This document shows, one piece after another, positions 47,601 through 61,148 of a stretch of DNA of 64,000 bases. Origin of the DNA: Phaseolus vulgaris (Eukaryota; Streptophyta; Magnoliopsida; Fabales; Fabaceae). Both the position numbers and the translations under genes were made by a program. The notes beneath the pieces are model-generated. The model had not been told where the DNA came from, searched no databases, and was given only the letters and a program-made list of their open reading frames with translations. How positions within the stretch are numbered: the first letter of the stretch is position 1; every line of letters begins with the position of its first letter. Location: NCBI RefSeq assembly GCF_000499845.2, contig NC_023758.2, positions 24,959,520 to 25,023,519 of the forward strand. The letters are read 5' to 3'.

Positions 47601-50600
47601 ATACATTGCAAATCTTGTAGATCGATCTTGAGGCTCAAATCTAAGCCACAACTCAATAAACACAATAAGGAATGTCTGGTAAAAATTTCAAATCAAAATA
47701 CTCAAGAAAAAGGGCGTAATACTTTCCAGAGCGAGTGCAAAAAAACCGGAAAACTTGTTTTTCCAAAAATAGAATGTCCTGGCTTTTCTTCCTTATATCT
47801 TTTTCTGTGTTTTCTTTTTGGGCATGCCTCCATGACTGGATATAAATGACATATGAAAGTATTTGTCTAACTGTTTTCGGAACATATCAGCATAATACGA
47901 ACTCAGAATAAAATTGCAAAATCTAGGGCAAAATTTCCCAAATCTGAAAAGGGGAGCTCCTTGGATTCCAAGAAGTTTCTAGAACATTTTACAAAAAAGA
48001 ATTTCTTTTTGAAATCTTATTGAAGAATCCCAAAATATTTTGGAACAAAGTGCGATAAGTTTCAGTTTAAACGTACGAGTATTGAGTTCGAAAAAGATCA
48101 AACAGTTTCACACAAAAACGAACCTTCCTTTTGATCGTGGCAATGATCAATAAAAAATTTATTGAAATTCTTGTGGAACGAATTTCAGGCTCGAATCTCA
48201 GCCACAACTCAATACACACAATAAGGAATGTCTGGTAAAAAATTTAAGTCGAAACACCCAAGGAATAAGACGTAATAATTCCCAGACCGAGAGAAACCAA
48301 ACTAGAAAACTTGTTTTTTCGAAATAGAATGTCCTGGCTTTTCTTCCTGATAACTTTTTACTGTGTTTTCCTTTTGGGCGCCCCGCCTTGACTAGATACA
48401 AACGACATAAGAAAGTACACATGTAAGTGTTTTCGGAACTTATCAGTGTAATATGAACTCAAAATAAAATTGCAAAAACTAGGGCAAAATTTCACAAATC
48501 TGGAAAGGGGAGCTCCTTGGAATCCAAGAAGTTTCTGGAACATTTTCCCAAAAACAATTTCTTGGTGAAATCTTATGGAAGAATCCCAAAATAATTTGGG
48601 ATGAAACGCGACAAATTTCAATCAAACGGATGAGTATTCAATTATAAAATGATCAAACATTTTACACAGAAACAGACTTCTTTTCAGTCGTGGCAATGAT
48701 GAATAAAAAATTCATTGCAAATCTTGTGGAACAAATTTGAGGATCAAATCTCAGCCACAACTCAAAACACACAATAAGGAATGTCTGGTAAAACATTCAA
48801 ATCAAAACACCCAAGGAATAAGGCGTAATAATTCCCAGATCGAGGGGAAACAAAAATGGAAAACCTTTTTTTCCGAAAACAGAGAGTCCTAGCTTTTCCT
48901 CCTTATATCTTATTCTTTATTTTCTTTTTGGGTGTGCCTCCTTGCTGGATACAAATGACATATGAAAGTACTAGTGTAAGTGTTTTCAGAACATATCAGT
49001 GTAATATGAACTCAAAATAAAATTGCAAAAATTAGGACAAAATTTCGCAAATCTGGAAAGAGGAGCTCCTCGGAGTCCAAGACGGTTTTGCAACATTTTC
49101 CAAAACCAATTTCTTATTGAAATCTTATGGAAGAATCCCAACAGAATTTTGGACGAAAACCGACAAATTTTAACTCTAACAGACGAGTATTCAGTTAGAG
49201 AATGATCATACAGTTTCACACAGAATCGGGCCTTCTTTTCAGTCGTGGCAATGATGAATAAAAATTTCATTGCAAATCTTGTGGATTGAATTTGATGCTC
49301 AAATATGAGCCGCAACTAAACACAAACAATAAGGAATGTCTAGTAAAAATTTCAAATCAAAACACCCAAGGCATAAGGCGTAATAATTCCCATGCCGAGA
49401 GTAAACCAAACTGGAAAACTTGTTTTTTCTGAAACAGAACGTCCTGACTTTTCTTCCTTATATATTTTTATGTATTTTCTTTTTGGGCATGCCTCCTTGA
49501 ATGGATACAAACGACATATGAAAGTACTTGTCTAAGTGTTTTCGGAACTTATCAACGTAATATGAACACGAAATAAATTTGGAAAATCTAGAGCAAAATT
49601 TCGCAAATCTGGAAGCAGAAGCTCCTTGGAGTCCAAGAAGTTTCTGGAACATTTTCCAAATACAATTTCTTGTTGAAATCTTATCGAGGAATCCCAACTA
49701 AATTTAGGACGAAACGCGACAAATTTCAATCAAACGGATGAGTATTCAGTTATAAAATGATCAAAAAGTTTCACACAGAAACGGACCTTCTTTTCAGTTG
49801 TGCCAATGATGAATAAAAAATTAATTCCAAATATTGTGGAACAAATTTAAGGCTCAAATCTCAAACACAAATCAAAACACACAATAAGGAGTGTCTGGTA
49901 AAAATCTCAAATCAAAACACCCAAGGAATAAGGTGTAATCATTCTCATATCGAGAGGAACCAAAACTGAAAAACTTATTTTTCCAAAAACAGAAAGTCGT
50001 GCCTTTTTTTCCTTATATCATATTCTTTATTTTCTTTTTGGGCGTGCCTCCTTGAATGGATACAAACAACATATAAAAGTACTAGTGTAAGTGTTTTCGA
50101 AACTTATCAGCGTAATATGAACTCATAATAAAATTGCAAAAAGTAGGGCAAAATTTCGCAAATCTGGAAAGAAGAGCTTCTTGGAGTCAAAGAAGGTTCT
50201 GCAACATTTTCCAAAAACAATTTCTTGTTGAAATATTATCCAGGAATCCCAACATAATTTGGGACGAAACGCAACAAATTTCAAATCAAACAGAAAAGTA
50301 TTCCGTTAGTATTTGATCAAACAGTTTCACACAGAAACAGACCTCCCTTTCAGTCGCGGGAATCACGAATAAAAAATTCATTGCAAATCTTGTTGAACGA
50401 ATTTGAGGCTCAAATGTCAGCCACTACTCAATAAACACAATAAGGAATGTCTGGTAAAACTTTCAAATCAAAACACCCAAGGAATAAGGCGTAATAATTC
50501 CCAGACCGAGAGCAAACCAAACTAGAAAACTTGTTTTTCCGAAATAGAACGTCCTAGCTATACTTCCTGATAACTTTTTTCTGTGTTTTCTTTTTGGGCA

Positions 50601-53600
50601 TCCCTCCTTGACTGGATACAAAGGACATATGAAAGTACTTGTGTAAGTGTTTTCGGAAGTTCTCAATGTAATATGAACTTAGAATAAAATTGCAAAAACT
50701 AGGGCAAAATTTCGCATATTTGGAAAGAGGAGCTCCTTGGCGTCAAGAAGTTTCTGGAACATTTTACGAAAAAAATTTCATGTTGAAATATTATGGAAGA
50801 ATTCCAAAAGATTTTGGGATGAAACGCGACAAATTTCAACTCAAACAGACGAGTATTCAGTTAAAAAATGATAAAACAGTTTCACACAAAAACAGACCTT
50901 AATTTTAGACGTGGCAATGATGAATAAAAATTTCATTGGAAATCTTGTGAATCGTTTTGATGCTCAAATATGAGCCACAATTAAATACACCCAATAAGAA
51001 ATGTCTGGTAAAAATTTCAAATTAAAATACCCAAGGAATAAAGCGTAATAATTTTCAGACCGGGAGTAAACCAAACTGGAAAACTTGTTTTTCCGAAACA
51101 GAACTTCCTGACTTTTCTTCCTTATATCTTCTTATGCCTTTTCTTTTTTAGGGTTCCTCCTTGAAACGACATATGAAAGTACTAGTGTAAGTGTTTTCGG
51201 AACTTATCAGTGTAATATGAACTCAGAATAAAATTGCATAAACTATGGCAAAATTTCGCAAATATTGAAAGAGGAGCTCCTTGGAGTCTAAGAAGTTTCT
51301 GGAACATTTTCCAAAATCCATTTCTCGTTGAAACTTATGGAAGAATCCTAACAGAATTTGGGACGAAATGTAACTAATTTAAGCTCAAACGGATGAGTAT
51401 TCAATTAGAAAATGATCAAACAGTTTCACACAAAAACGGACCTTCCTTTCAGTCTTGGCAATGATGAATAAAAAATTCATTGCAAATCTTGTGGAATGAA
51501 CTTGAGGCTGAAATCTCAGCCACAATCAATAAACAGAATAAGGAATGTCTGGTAAAAATTTCAAATCAAAACACCAAGCGAATAAGGCGTAATAATTCCC
51601 AGACCGAGAGCAAAAACAACTAGAAAACTTGTTTTTCCAAAAACAGAACGTCGTGACTTTTCTTCCTTCTATCTTTTTATATGTTTTCTTTTTGGGCATG
51701 CCTCCTTGACTGGATACAAACGACATACCAAAGTACTTGTGTAAGTGTTTTCGGAACTTATCAGCGTAATATGAACTCATAATAAAATTGCTTAAACTAT
51801 GGCAAAATTTCGCAAATATTAAAATAGGAGCTCCTTGGAGTTTAAGAAGTTTCTAGAACATTTTCCAAAATCAATTTCTTGTTGAAACTTATGGAAGAAT
51901 CCTAACAGAATGTGGGACGAAAAGTGACAAATTCAAGCTCAAACGGACGAGTATTCAATTAGAAAATGATCAAATAGTTTCACACAAAAACGGACCTACC
52001 TTTCAGTCGTGGCAGTGATAAATAAAAAATTCATTGGAAATCTTGTAGAACGAACTTGAGTCTAAAATCTCAGCCACAACTCAATACACACAATAAGGAA
52101 TGTCTGGTAAAAACTTCAAATCAAAATACCCAAGGAATAAGGGGTAATAATTCCCAGACCGAGAGCAAACAACACTGGAAAACTTGTTTTTCCGAAAACA
52201 GAATGTCCTGTCTTTTCTTCCTTATATCTTTTTTTGTGTTTTCGTTTTGGGCATGCCTTCTTGATTGGATACAAACAACATATGAAAGTACTTGTGTAAG
52301 TGTTTTCGGAACTTAGAAGCGTAATATGAACTCAAAATAAAATTGCATAAACTATCACAAAATTTCGCAAATATTGAAAAAGAATCTCCTTGGAGTCTAA
52401 GAAATTTAAGGAACATTTTCCAAAATCAAGTTCTTGTTGAAATCTCAAGGAAGAATACTTACACAATTTGGGACGAAACGCGAACAATTTTAGCTCAAAC
52501 GGACGAGTATTCAGTTAGAAAATGATCAAACAGTTTCACACAAAAACGGACATTACTTTGAGTCGTGGAAATGATGAATAAAAAATTCATTGGAAATCTT
52601 GTAGGACGAACTCGAGGCTCAAATTTCAGCCACAACTCAATACACGCAATAAGGAATGTCTGGTAAAATTTTTAAATCCAAACACCAAAGAAATAAGACG
52701 TAATAATTCCTAGATCGAGAGAAAACAAAACTGGAAAACTTGTTTTTCCAAAAACAAAACGTCCTGGCTTTTCTTCCTTATATCCTTTTCTGTGTTTTAT
52801 TTTTGGGCGTGCCTCCTTGATTGGAAACATACAACATATGAAAGTACTCCTGAAGTGTTTTTGGAACTTATCAACGTAATATGAACTCAGAATAAAATTG
52901 CAAAAACAAGGGCAAAATTTTTCAAATATGGAAAAAAGGAGCACCTTGGACTCCAAGAAATTTCTGGAACATTTTCCAAATAAAAAATTCTTGTTGAAAT
53001 CTTATGGAAGAATCCCAACAGAATTTGGGAGAAAACGCGACAAATTTCAGCTCAAACGTACAAGAATTCAGTTTGGGAATGATCAAACAATTTCACACAG
53101 AAACGGACATTCTATTCAGTCGTGGCAATGATGAATAAAAAATACATTGCAAATCTTGTGGAATGAATTTGAGGCTCAAATCTCAGTCACAACTCAATAC
53201 ACACAATAAGAAATGTCTAGTAAAAATTCCAAATCAAAACACCCAAGGAATAAGGCGTAATATGAACTCAGAATAAATTTGCAAACACTAAAGCAAAATT
53301 TCGCAAATATGGAAAGAGGAGCTCCTTGGAGTGCAAGAAGTTTCTAGAAGATTTTCCAAAAAAAATTTCTTCTTGAAATCTTATGAAAGAATCCCAACAA
53401 AATTTGGGACTAAACGCGACAAATTTCACTTCAAACGGACGAGTATTTAGTTTGAAAATAATCAAATAGTTTCACACAAAAACGGAATTTCCTTTCAATC
53501 GTGGCAATGATGAATAAAAAATTCATTGCAAATCTCGTGGAACGAATTTAAGGCTCAAATCTCAGCCACAAATCAATACACACAATAAGAAATGTCTGGT

Positions 53601-56600
53601 AAAAATTTCAAATCAAAACACCCAAAGAATAAGGCGTAATAATTCCCAGACCAAGAGCAAACAAAACAAAAAAACTTGTTTTTCCAAATACATAATATCC
53701 AGACTTTTCTTCCTTATATCTTTTTCTGTGTTTAATTTTTGGACGTGCTTCATTGACTGGATACAAAGACATATGAAAGTATTTGTGTAAGTGTTTTTGG
53801 AATTTATGAGCGTAATATGAACTCAGAATAAAATTGCAAAAACTAGGAAAAAAATTTACAAATCTAGAAAGAGGAACTCCATGGAGTCCAAGAAGTTTCT
53901 GGAACATTTTCCAAAAACAATTTCTTCTTGAAATCTTATGATAGAATCCGAACATAATTTTGGGACAAAACGCGACAAATTTCAGCTCAAACGGACGAGT
54001 ATTCAATTAAAAAATGATAAAATAGTTTCACACAAAAACAGATCTTCCTTTCAGTCGTGGCAATGATGAATAAAAAATTTATTGCAAACATTGTGGAATG
54101 AATTTGAGGCTCAAATCTCATCCACAACTTAATACACACAATAAGCAATGTCTGGTAAAAATTCCAAATCAAAACACCAATGGAATAAAGGGTCATAATT
54201 CCCAGACCGAAAGAAACAAAACTGGAAAACTTGTTTTTCTAAAAAAAGAACGTCCTGGCTTTTGTTCCTTATATATTTTTCTGTGTTTTCTTTTTGGACG
54301 TCCTCCTTGACTGGATACAAACGACATATGAAAATACTTGTGTAAGTGTTTTCGGAACTTCTAAGCGTAATATGAACTCAGAATAAAATTGCAAAAACTA
54401 GGGCAAAATTTTGCAAATAAGGAAAGAGGAGCTCCTTGGAGACCAAGAAGTTTCTGGAACATTTTTTTGCAATCTTATGGAAGAATTCCAATAGAATTTA
54501 GGACGAAATGCGACAAATTTCAGCTTAAACGGGCGAGTATTCATTTAGAAAATGATCAAACAATTTCACATAAAAACGGACCTTCCTTTCAGTCGTGGCA
54601 ATGATAAACAAAAAGTTCATTGCAAATCTTGTGGAACGAATTTGAGGTTCAAATCTCAGCCACATCTCATTACACACAATAAGGTATGTCTGGTAAAAAT
54701 TTCAAATCAAAACACTCGAAGAATAAGGTGTAAGAATTCCCAGACCGAGAGCAAACAAAACTGGAAAAGTTGTTTTTACGGAAACAGAACGTCCTGACTT
54801 TTCTTTCTTATATCTTTTTCTGTGTTTTCTTTTTGGGCGTGCCTCCTAGACTGGATACAAAGACATATGAAAGTACTTGTGTAAGTTTTTTCAGAACTTA
54901 TCAGCGTAATATGAACTCATAATAAAATTGCAAAAACAAGGGCAAAATTTTGCAAATATGGAAAAAGGAGCACCTTGGACTTCAAGAAGTTTCTGGAACA
55001 TTTTCCCAAAAAATTCTTGTTGAAATCTTAGGAAAGAATCCCAACAGAATTTGGGACGAAAGAAAACAAATTTCAGCTCAAACAGACAAGAATTCAGTTT
55101 GAAAATGATCAAAGAGTTTAACATAGAAACGAACATTCCATTCAGTCGTGGCAATGATGAATAAAAAATACATTGCAAATCTTGTGGAACAATTTTGAGG
55201 CTCAAATCTCAGTCATAACTCAATACACACAATAATGAATGTCTGGTAAAAACTTCAAATCAAAACACCCAAGGCATAAGGGGTAATAATTCTCAGTCTG
55301 AGAGCAAACAAAACTGGAAATCTTGTTTTTTCGAAAATAGAACGTCAATGCTTTTCTTCCTTATATCTTTTTCTGTGTTTTCTTTTCGGATGTGCCTCCT
55401 TGACTGGATACAATGACATATGAAAGTACTTGTCTAAGTGATTTCGGAACTTATCCGCGTAATATGAACTTAGAATAAAATTGGAAAAACTAGGGCAAAA
55501 TTTTGCATATATGGAAAGAGGAGGTCCTTGGACTCCAAAATATTTCAGTAATATTTTCCAAAAACAATTTCTTGTTGAAATCTTATGGAAGAAACGCAAC
55601 AAAGTTTGGGATGAAATGCGACAAATTTCAGCTCAAAAAGACAAGTATTCAGTTGGAAAATGATCCAACAGTTTCACACAGAAATGGACCTTGCTTTCAG
55701 TCGTGGCAATGTTGAATAAATATTTCATTGCAAATCTTGTGGAACGAATTTGAGGCTCAAATATCAGTCACATCTCAATACACACAATAAGGAATGTCTA
55801 GTAAAAACTTCAAATCAAAACCTAAAGGAATAAGGGGTCATAATTCCCGGACAGAGAGCAAACAAAATTGAAAAACATTTTTTTCCGAAAACAGAACGTC
55901 TCTGCTTTTCTTCCTTATATCTTTTTCTATGCATTCTTTTTGGGCGTGCCTCCTTGACTGGATACAAACGACATATGAAAGTACTTGTCTAAGTGTTTTT
56001 GGAACTTATCAGCGTAATATGAACTCAGAATAAAATTGCAAAAAACTAGGGCAAAATTTTGAAAATATGAAAAGAGGAGCTCCTTGGAGTCCAAGAAGTT
56101 TCTGGAACATTTTCCAAAATCAATTTCTTGTTGCAATATTATGGAAGAATCCCAACATAATTTCATACGAAACGCGACAAATTTCAGCTCAAACAAACGA
56201 GTATTCAGTTAGAAAATTATCAAACAGTTTCACACAAAAACGGACCTTCCTTTAAGTCGTGGCAATGATGATTAAAAAATTCATTGCAAATCTTGTGGAA
56301 CGAATTTGAGGCTCAAATTTCATCCAAGACTCAATACACACAATAAGGAATGTTTGGTAAAGGTTTCAAATTAAAATACCCAAGGAATAAGACATAATAA
56401 CTCTGAGACAGAGGGCAACCAATATTGGAAAACTTGTTTTTCCGAAAATAGAACCTCCAGGCTTTTCTTCCTTATATCTTTTTTTGTTTTTTTTGGGTGT
56501 GCCTCATTGACTGGATACAAACGACATATGAAAGTACTTGTGTAAGTGTTTTCGGAACTTATCAGCGTAATATGAACTCATAATAAAATTGCAAAAACTA

Positions 56601-58712
56601 GGGAAAATTTTTGCAAATATGGAAAGAGGTTCTCCTTGGAGTCCAAGAAATTTCTGCAACATTTTCCAAAATAAACTTCTTGTTGAAATTTTTTGGAAGA
56701 ATCTTAATAGAATTTGGGACGAAACGCAACAAATTTCAGCTCAAACTGATGAGTATTCAGTTAGAAAATGATCAAATAGTTTCACACAGAAACGAACATT
56801 CCTTTCAGTCGTGACAATGATGAATAAAAAATTCATTGCAAATTGTTTGGAACAAAATTGAGGCTCAAATCCTAGCCACAATTCAATACACACAATAAGG
56901 AATGCCTGGTAAAAACTTCAAATCAAAACACTAAAGGAATAAGGGGTAATAATTCCCAGTCCAAGAGCAAACAAAACTGGAAAACTTGTTTTTTCGAAAA
57001 CAAAACATCCTGCCCTTTCTTCCTTATATCTTTTTTTGTGTTTTCTTTTTGGGCGTGCCTCCTTGACTGGATAGAAATGACATATGAAAGTAGTTGTGTA
57101 AGTGTTTTCGAAACTTATCAGCGTAATATGAACGCAGAATAAAATTGCAAAAACTAGGGAAAAAATTGCAAATATGGAAAGAGGAGTTCCTTGCAGTCCA
57201 AGAAGTTTCTGGAACATTTTTCAAACTAGATTTCTTGTTGTAATTTTATGGAAGAATCCCAACAGAATTTGGGACGAAACGCGACAAACTTCAGCTCAAA
57301 CGAACGAGTATTCAATTAGAAAATAACCAAACAGTTTCACACATAAAGGACCTTCCTTTCGATCGTGGCAATGATGATTAAAAAATTCATTGCAAATCTT
57401 GTGGAACGAATTTGAGACTCAAATTTCAGCCAAGATTCAATACGCACAATAAGGAATGTCTGGTAAAAATTTCAAATAAAAAAACCTAAGGAATAAGGCG
57501 TAATAAGTCCCAGACCGATGGCAAACAAAACTGAAAACTTGTTTTTTCGAAAATAGAATGGCCTGGCTTTTCTTCCTTATATCTTTTTTTGTGTTTTCTT
57601 TTTGGGCGTGCCTCCTTGACTGGATACAAACGACATATGAAAGTACTTGTGTAAGTGTTTTCGGAACTTATCAGCGTAATATAAACTCATAATAAAATTG
57701 CAAAAACTTGGGCAAAATTTTGCAAATATGGAAAGAGGAGCTCCTTGGAGTCCAAGAAGTTTATGGAACATTTTCAAAAAAAAAATTCTTGTTGAAATTT
57801 TAGGAAGAATTCCAATAGAATTTGGGACGAAACGCTACAAATTTCAACTCAAACGGATGAGTATTCAGTTAGAAAATGATCAAACAATTTCACACAAAAA
57901 CGGACATTCCTTTCAGTCGTGGCAATGATGAATACAAAATTGATTGCAAATCTTGTGGAACAAATTTGAGGCTGAAATCTTAGCAAAACTCAATACACAC
58001 AATATGGAATGTCTGGTAAAAATTTCAAATGAAAACACTGAAGGAATAAGGTGTATTAATTCCCAGACCTAGAGCAAAAAAAACTGGAAAACTTGTTTTT
58101 CCGAAAACAGAACGTCATGGTTTTTTTTTTCCTTATATCTTTTTCTGTGTTTTCTTTTTAGGCGTGCCTCCTTGATTGGAAACAAACGACATATGAAAGT
58201 ACTTGTATAATTGTTTTCAAAATTTATCAGCGTAATATGAATTCATAATAAAATTACAAAAACTTGGGCAAAATTTCGCAAATATGGAAAGAGGAGCTCC
58301 TTGGAGTTCAAGAAGTTTCTGGAACATTTTAAAAAAAAAATTCTTGTTGAAATCTTATGGAAGAATCCCAACAGAATTTGGGACGAAACACGACAAATTT
58401 CAACTCAAACAGACGAGTATTTAGTTAGAAAATGATTAAACTGTTTCACACAAAAACGAACATTCCTTTCAGTCACGACAATGATGTATAAATAATTCAT
58501 TGCAAATTTTGTGGAACGAGTTTGAGGCACAAATCTTAGCCACAATTCAATACACACAATAAGGAATGTCTCGTTAAAATTTCAAATCAAAATACCCAAG
58601 GAATAAGGCGTAATAATTCCCACAGCAAAGAAAACTGGAAAACTTGTTTTTCCGAAAACAGAACGTCATGCCTTTTTTTCCTTATATCTTTTTGTGTTTC
58701 TTTTTGGGCGTG

Positions 58713-59560
58713 TGATACAAACTCTCATATGAATAAAGACACAACAAGAAAATTCCAAAAGGGTCAGTCAACTCAAGGTACAAAGTCGGGTCCCACCAAA
58801 CCTTAAGACAATTTCAGCAAAAGAAGAAGTTATAAACCAGAGCACCTAAAGTTCTTCCTGCTAGTCTTCTTAAATGTTTAGAATATGTTGTAAATAAATT
58901 AGGCTCACTTTAGGGGTCCAAATAGCAAAGATATGCTAGAATAAGGTACCATTAGCATAATAAGGGGTGTGGGTAGCATTTTAGCTTGTTCCTAGCCCAT
59001 TTGGAGGCATTTTAACCTAGTTTCTAGAAGGACAAGTCTAGGATGCGGGATTGACTTAGTCAAACCCTAAGGCTGCTCATTGTTTCCCTTTTCCCATCCT
59101 ACCCCTTTACCTTGTTCTCCAAAGCTCCTTCACTATGAGGCTTACCTAGTGTGTTTTACAAGTTGAAATTATAGTAAAGAAATTATGCACAATTTTTGTG
59201 TGAGTAGTGAGTGAGTGTTCTCCTCCAAATTTGGTCTTATCTTGTGAGATATGAAGCTCTCAAGTGGCAACCTCCTTTCACTCATCTTGGTGATTCCATT
59301 CCATCAAGTGGCGTGATCCATCATAGCTCCACATCCATAAGTTCTCCTTTTCATCATCTCTTCCATTTATCCATTTCCATTCCATTCTATCTTAAACTTG
59401 TTCTTAGTTTTGCTTCTTTGAATTTCAATTCGGTCTTCTCTTTTGTTCCTTTATTGTTTGTTCAATTCTGCACCATATTTGGCATCATTCTCCCCATATA
59501 ATTGTGTTTTCCTTTTGCCTTTGTGAAATGAACCATCACATCTACTTAACCACTTGGTTA
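58713..59560 (+). mobile_element. LTR related to the satellite inserts, at array edge
   Basis: It begins TGATACAAAC exactly where the satellite stops (GGGCGTG). It shares LTR blocks with the inserts at 41172 and 43521: AAGTTCTTC...CTAGTCTTCTTAA, GGTCTTATCTTGTGA, TCAAGTGGC and CATCAAGTGGCGTG. It is more diverged than those two are from each other. The 3' end and any internal region are not defined. No protein-coding part is seen. Confidence 0.65.
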
Positions 59561-60236
59561 AGTTAATGTCCCTTTCCTCTACCATGAAAACCACATGCCT
59601 CCTGGATAATAACTATAGAGAGGTGTAATTAGGGGTGTAACTATCGTACTTACTAACACACCTTCTCTTAAAGGCTTGTGTGGTATTCAAGACAGAGATA
59701 AAAGCAACTTTTTTACCTTTTTTCTTGCGTCAAAGTTATCCTCTATGTTAATATATTATGTTGCTTGATTGTGAAGTTCATTCATGTTGGTTGGTGGGTC
59801 AACATACAATGTGTCAAGGAATTTTCTCGGACGAAGACCCAACAAAAGCGTATGCATGACCACCACTAAGTGTAGGTTGAGAATATGTATTCCATAACAA
59901 GAAACTATTTCGATTTAACTTTTGTATCTCATTTTTGTTGTCGTGGATTTAAATTGACTCATGCACTTCCCATTATGAATAATATTGTCTATTAAAACTA
60001 GTACACCAGGTAAGTTCACAGGAGTGATAGGTGGGTCATCAATGGACACACTTAAATATCAAAGTGTTTCCTTGTCACAACTCTACACTTTTACACTACC
60101 ACACTCTATATCTAGTAACAAGAATAATTTCTTTCTGATGTGAGAGATCATACTAGCTGCAATCACAAAGCATACTCAAATTTTTCTACATCGCTATTTT
60201 AGCAACAATAGTAGCAAAATATAATCAGAAACTAAG
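59561..60236. other. unassigned repeat-like DNA
   Basis: I recognise no gene. The stretch lies between an LTR pointing right and a primer-binding-site-like motif pointing left, so it is probably leftover retrotransposon leader. Confidence 0.35.
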
Positions 60237-60252
60237 CTTTGATACCACTATT
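60237..60252 (-). other. primer-binding-site-like motif
   Basis: On the - strand the bases read GTGGTATCAAAGCTTA, like a copia/gypsy initiator tRNA-Met primer-binding site. This would place an LTR to the right, where the dispersed repeat copy B lies. Confidence 0.45.
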
Positions 60253-60419
60253 ATGTACTAGAGTAACAACATAAGAACTCACAACTAACATAAAAGAATA
60301 ACTAACAGTTGAAAGGTCCATAATGATGAAGCGACAATTTGACTTCTAGTGAGTACATAAGACTTCCGAGAACAATTTTACATGTGCCCTAAAATAGATG
60401 TCAAATGTTCTTATTGAAA

Positions 60420-60800
60420 AAGAGTGTTGGTCTCCTAAGGTGGAAGAAAGTGGTTTGCCTTGTAAGTCGAGTTATGACTTTGAAATATAATCATCAAATT
60501 TTCCAAAAATCATGAGGAAAAATTCATTCGTAGAAGATTCTCCAATGTTCAAGTGAATAAGAATATAGAAAATTATAAGTATATAAGTGAGTATGAAAAT
60601 TAAGTAAATACTTCGTGTATGATAGCTCTATATTTGTAAGCCTTTTTGGATAAAACTAAAATATTTAAAACATATTTAAAATAAATAAAAAATATGATAA
60701 TTAAATATTTATCTTATTATTATATAAATATTCAATTTTGTTTCACTATATTGATTTGGTTAAATATTATATTATTATAAATATTTTCGCATATAGGTAA
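60420..60800. repeat. dispersed repeat, copy B
   Basis: Related to 34945-35340 (GTGTTGGTCTCCTAAGGTGG, TGTAAGTCGAGTTATGACTT, TATAAGTGAGTATGAAAATT). Together with the primer-binding-site-like motif at 60237, this suggests an LTR on the - strand. Confidence 0.7.
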
Positions 60801-61148
60801 GTAATATATGGATGAAATTATACATGCTTTTGAAAAAATTATACAAATGACTAAGAGAAATGGGTGAAGAAAGTGATCCATCAATTATATTATTTATATA
60901 ATGATAAGATATGTATAAAAATAAAAATATTTACAATAATTAATTTTAACTTCTTTTTTATTTTGTAAACACAAATATTATGACACTTTACTGTATTACA
61001 GTGTATATACATGGTGTTCCTTTTAATTTCATCTCAATTTTGCTTGAGTGAAAAAATATTGTAAAGGGCCGTTGGACCTTCTTGGGCCCACCCCATCATT
61101 GCTCCCAGGCTCCTAACATCATTTCAGTTCATGACTATTTAAGCAAAG

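Larger units (their letters stand above)
39457..58712. repeat. satellite array, monomer about 555 bp, roughly 32 monomers
   Basis: One unit is repeated head to tail over about 19.3 kb. The landmark CACAATAAGG (or its variant) occurs at 39481, 40036, 40565, 41120, 42917, 43469, 45375, 45932, 46192, 46745, 47299, 47661, 48217, 48770, 49325, 49880, 50436, 50990, 51534, 52089, 52645, 53202, 53581, 54137, 54675, 55228, 55783, 56339, 56891, 57445, 57998 and 58555. Most intervals are 552-557 bp. The exceptions are two inserts, three internally shortened units (260, 362 and 379 bp) and a few small changes (529, 538, 544). Other constant blocks are GACATATGAAAGTACTTGTG, GAGCTCCTTGGAGTCCAAG and CGGACGAGTATTCAG. 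Monomers are visibly diverged. Short open frames recur on both strands but are inconsistent between monomers. Confidence 0.95.

Noticed and set aside
39457..58712. Dozens of 60-134-residue open frames on both strands of the satellite (for example 39852-39508 and 54006-53608 on the - strand).
   Set aside because: They are the same satellite sequence read in monomers that happen to lack stops. Ends and frames differ between monomers, and there is no start context, domain or consistent length.
39457..58712. CRISPR-like or regularly spaced repeat system.
   Set aside because: The whole 555-bp unit is repeated with no unique spacers. This is a eukaryotic satellite in an intron-rich plant context.
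39457..58712. Identification of the satellite as Phaseolus khipu.
   Set aside because: The unit length here is about 555 bp against 528 bp recalled for khipu, and I cannot compare sequences. Left unnamed.
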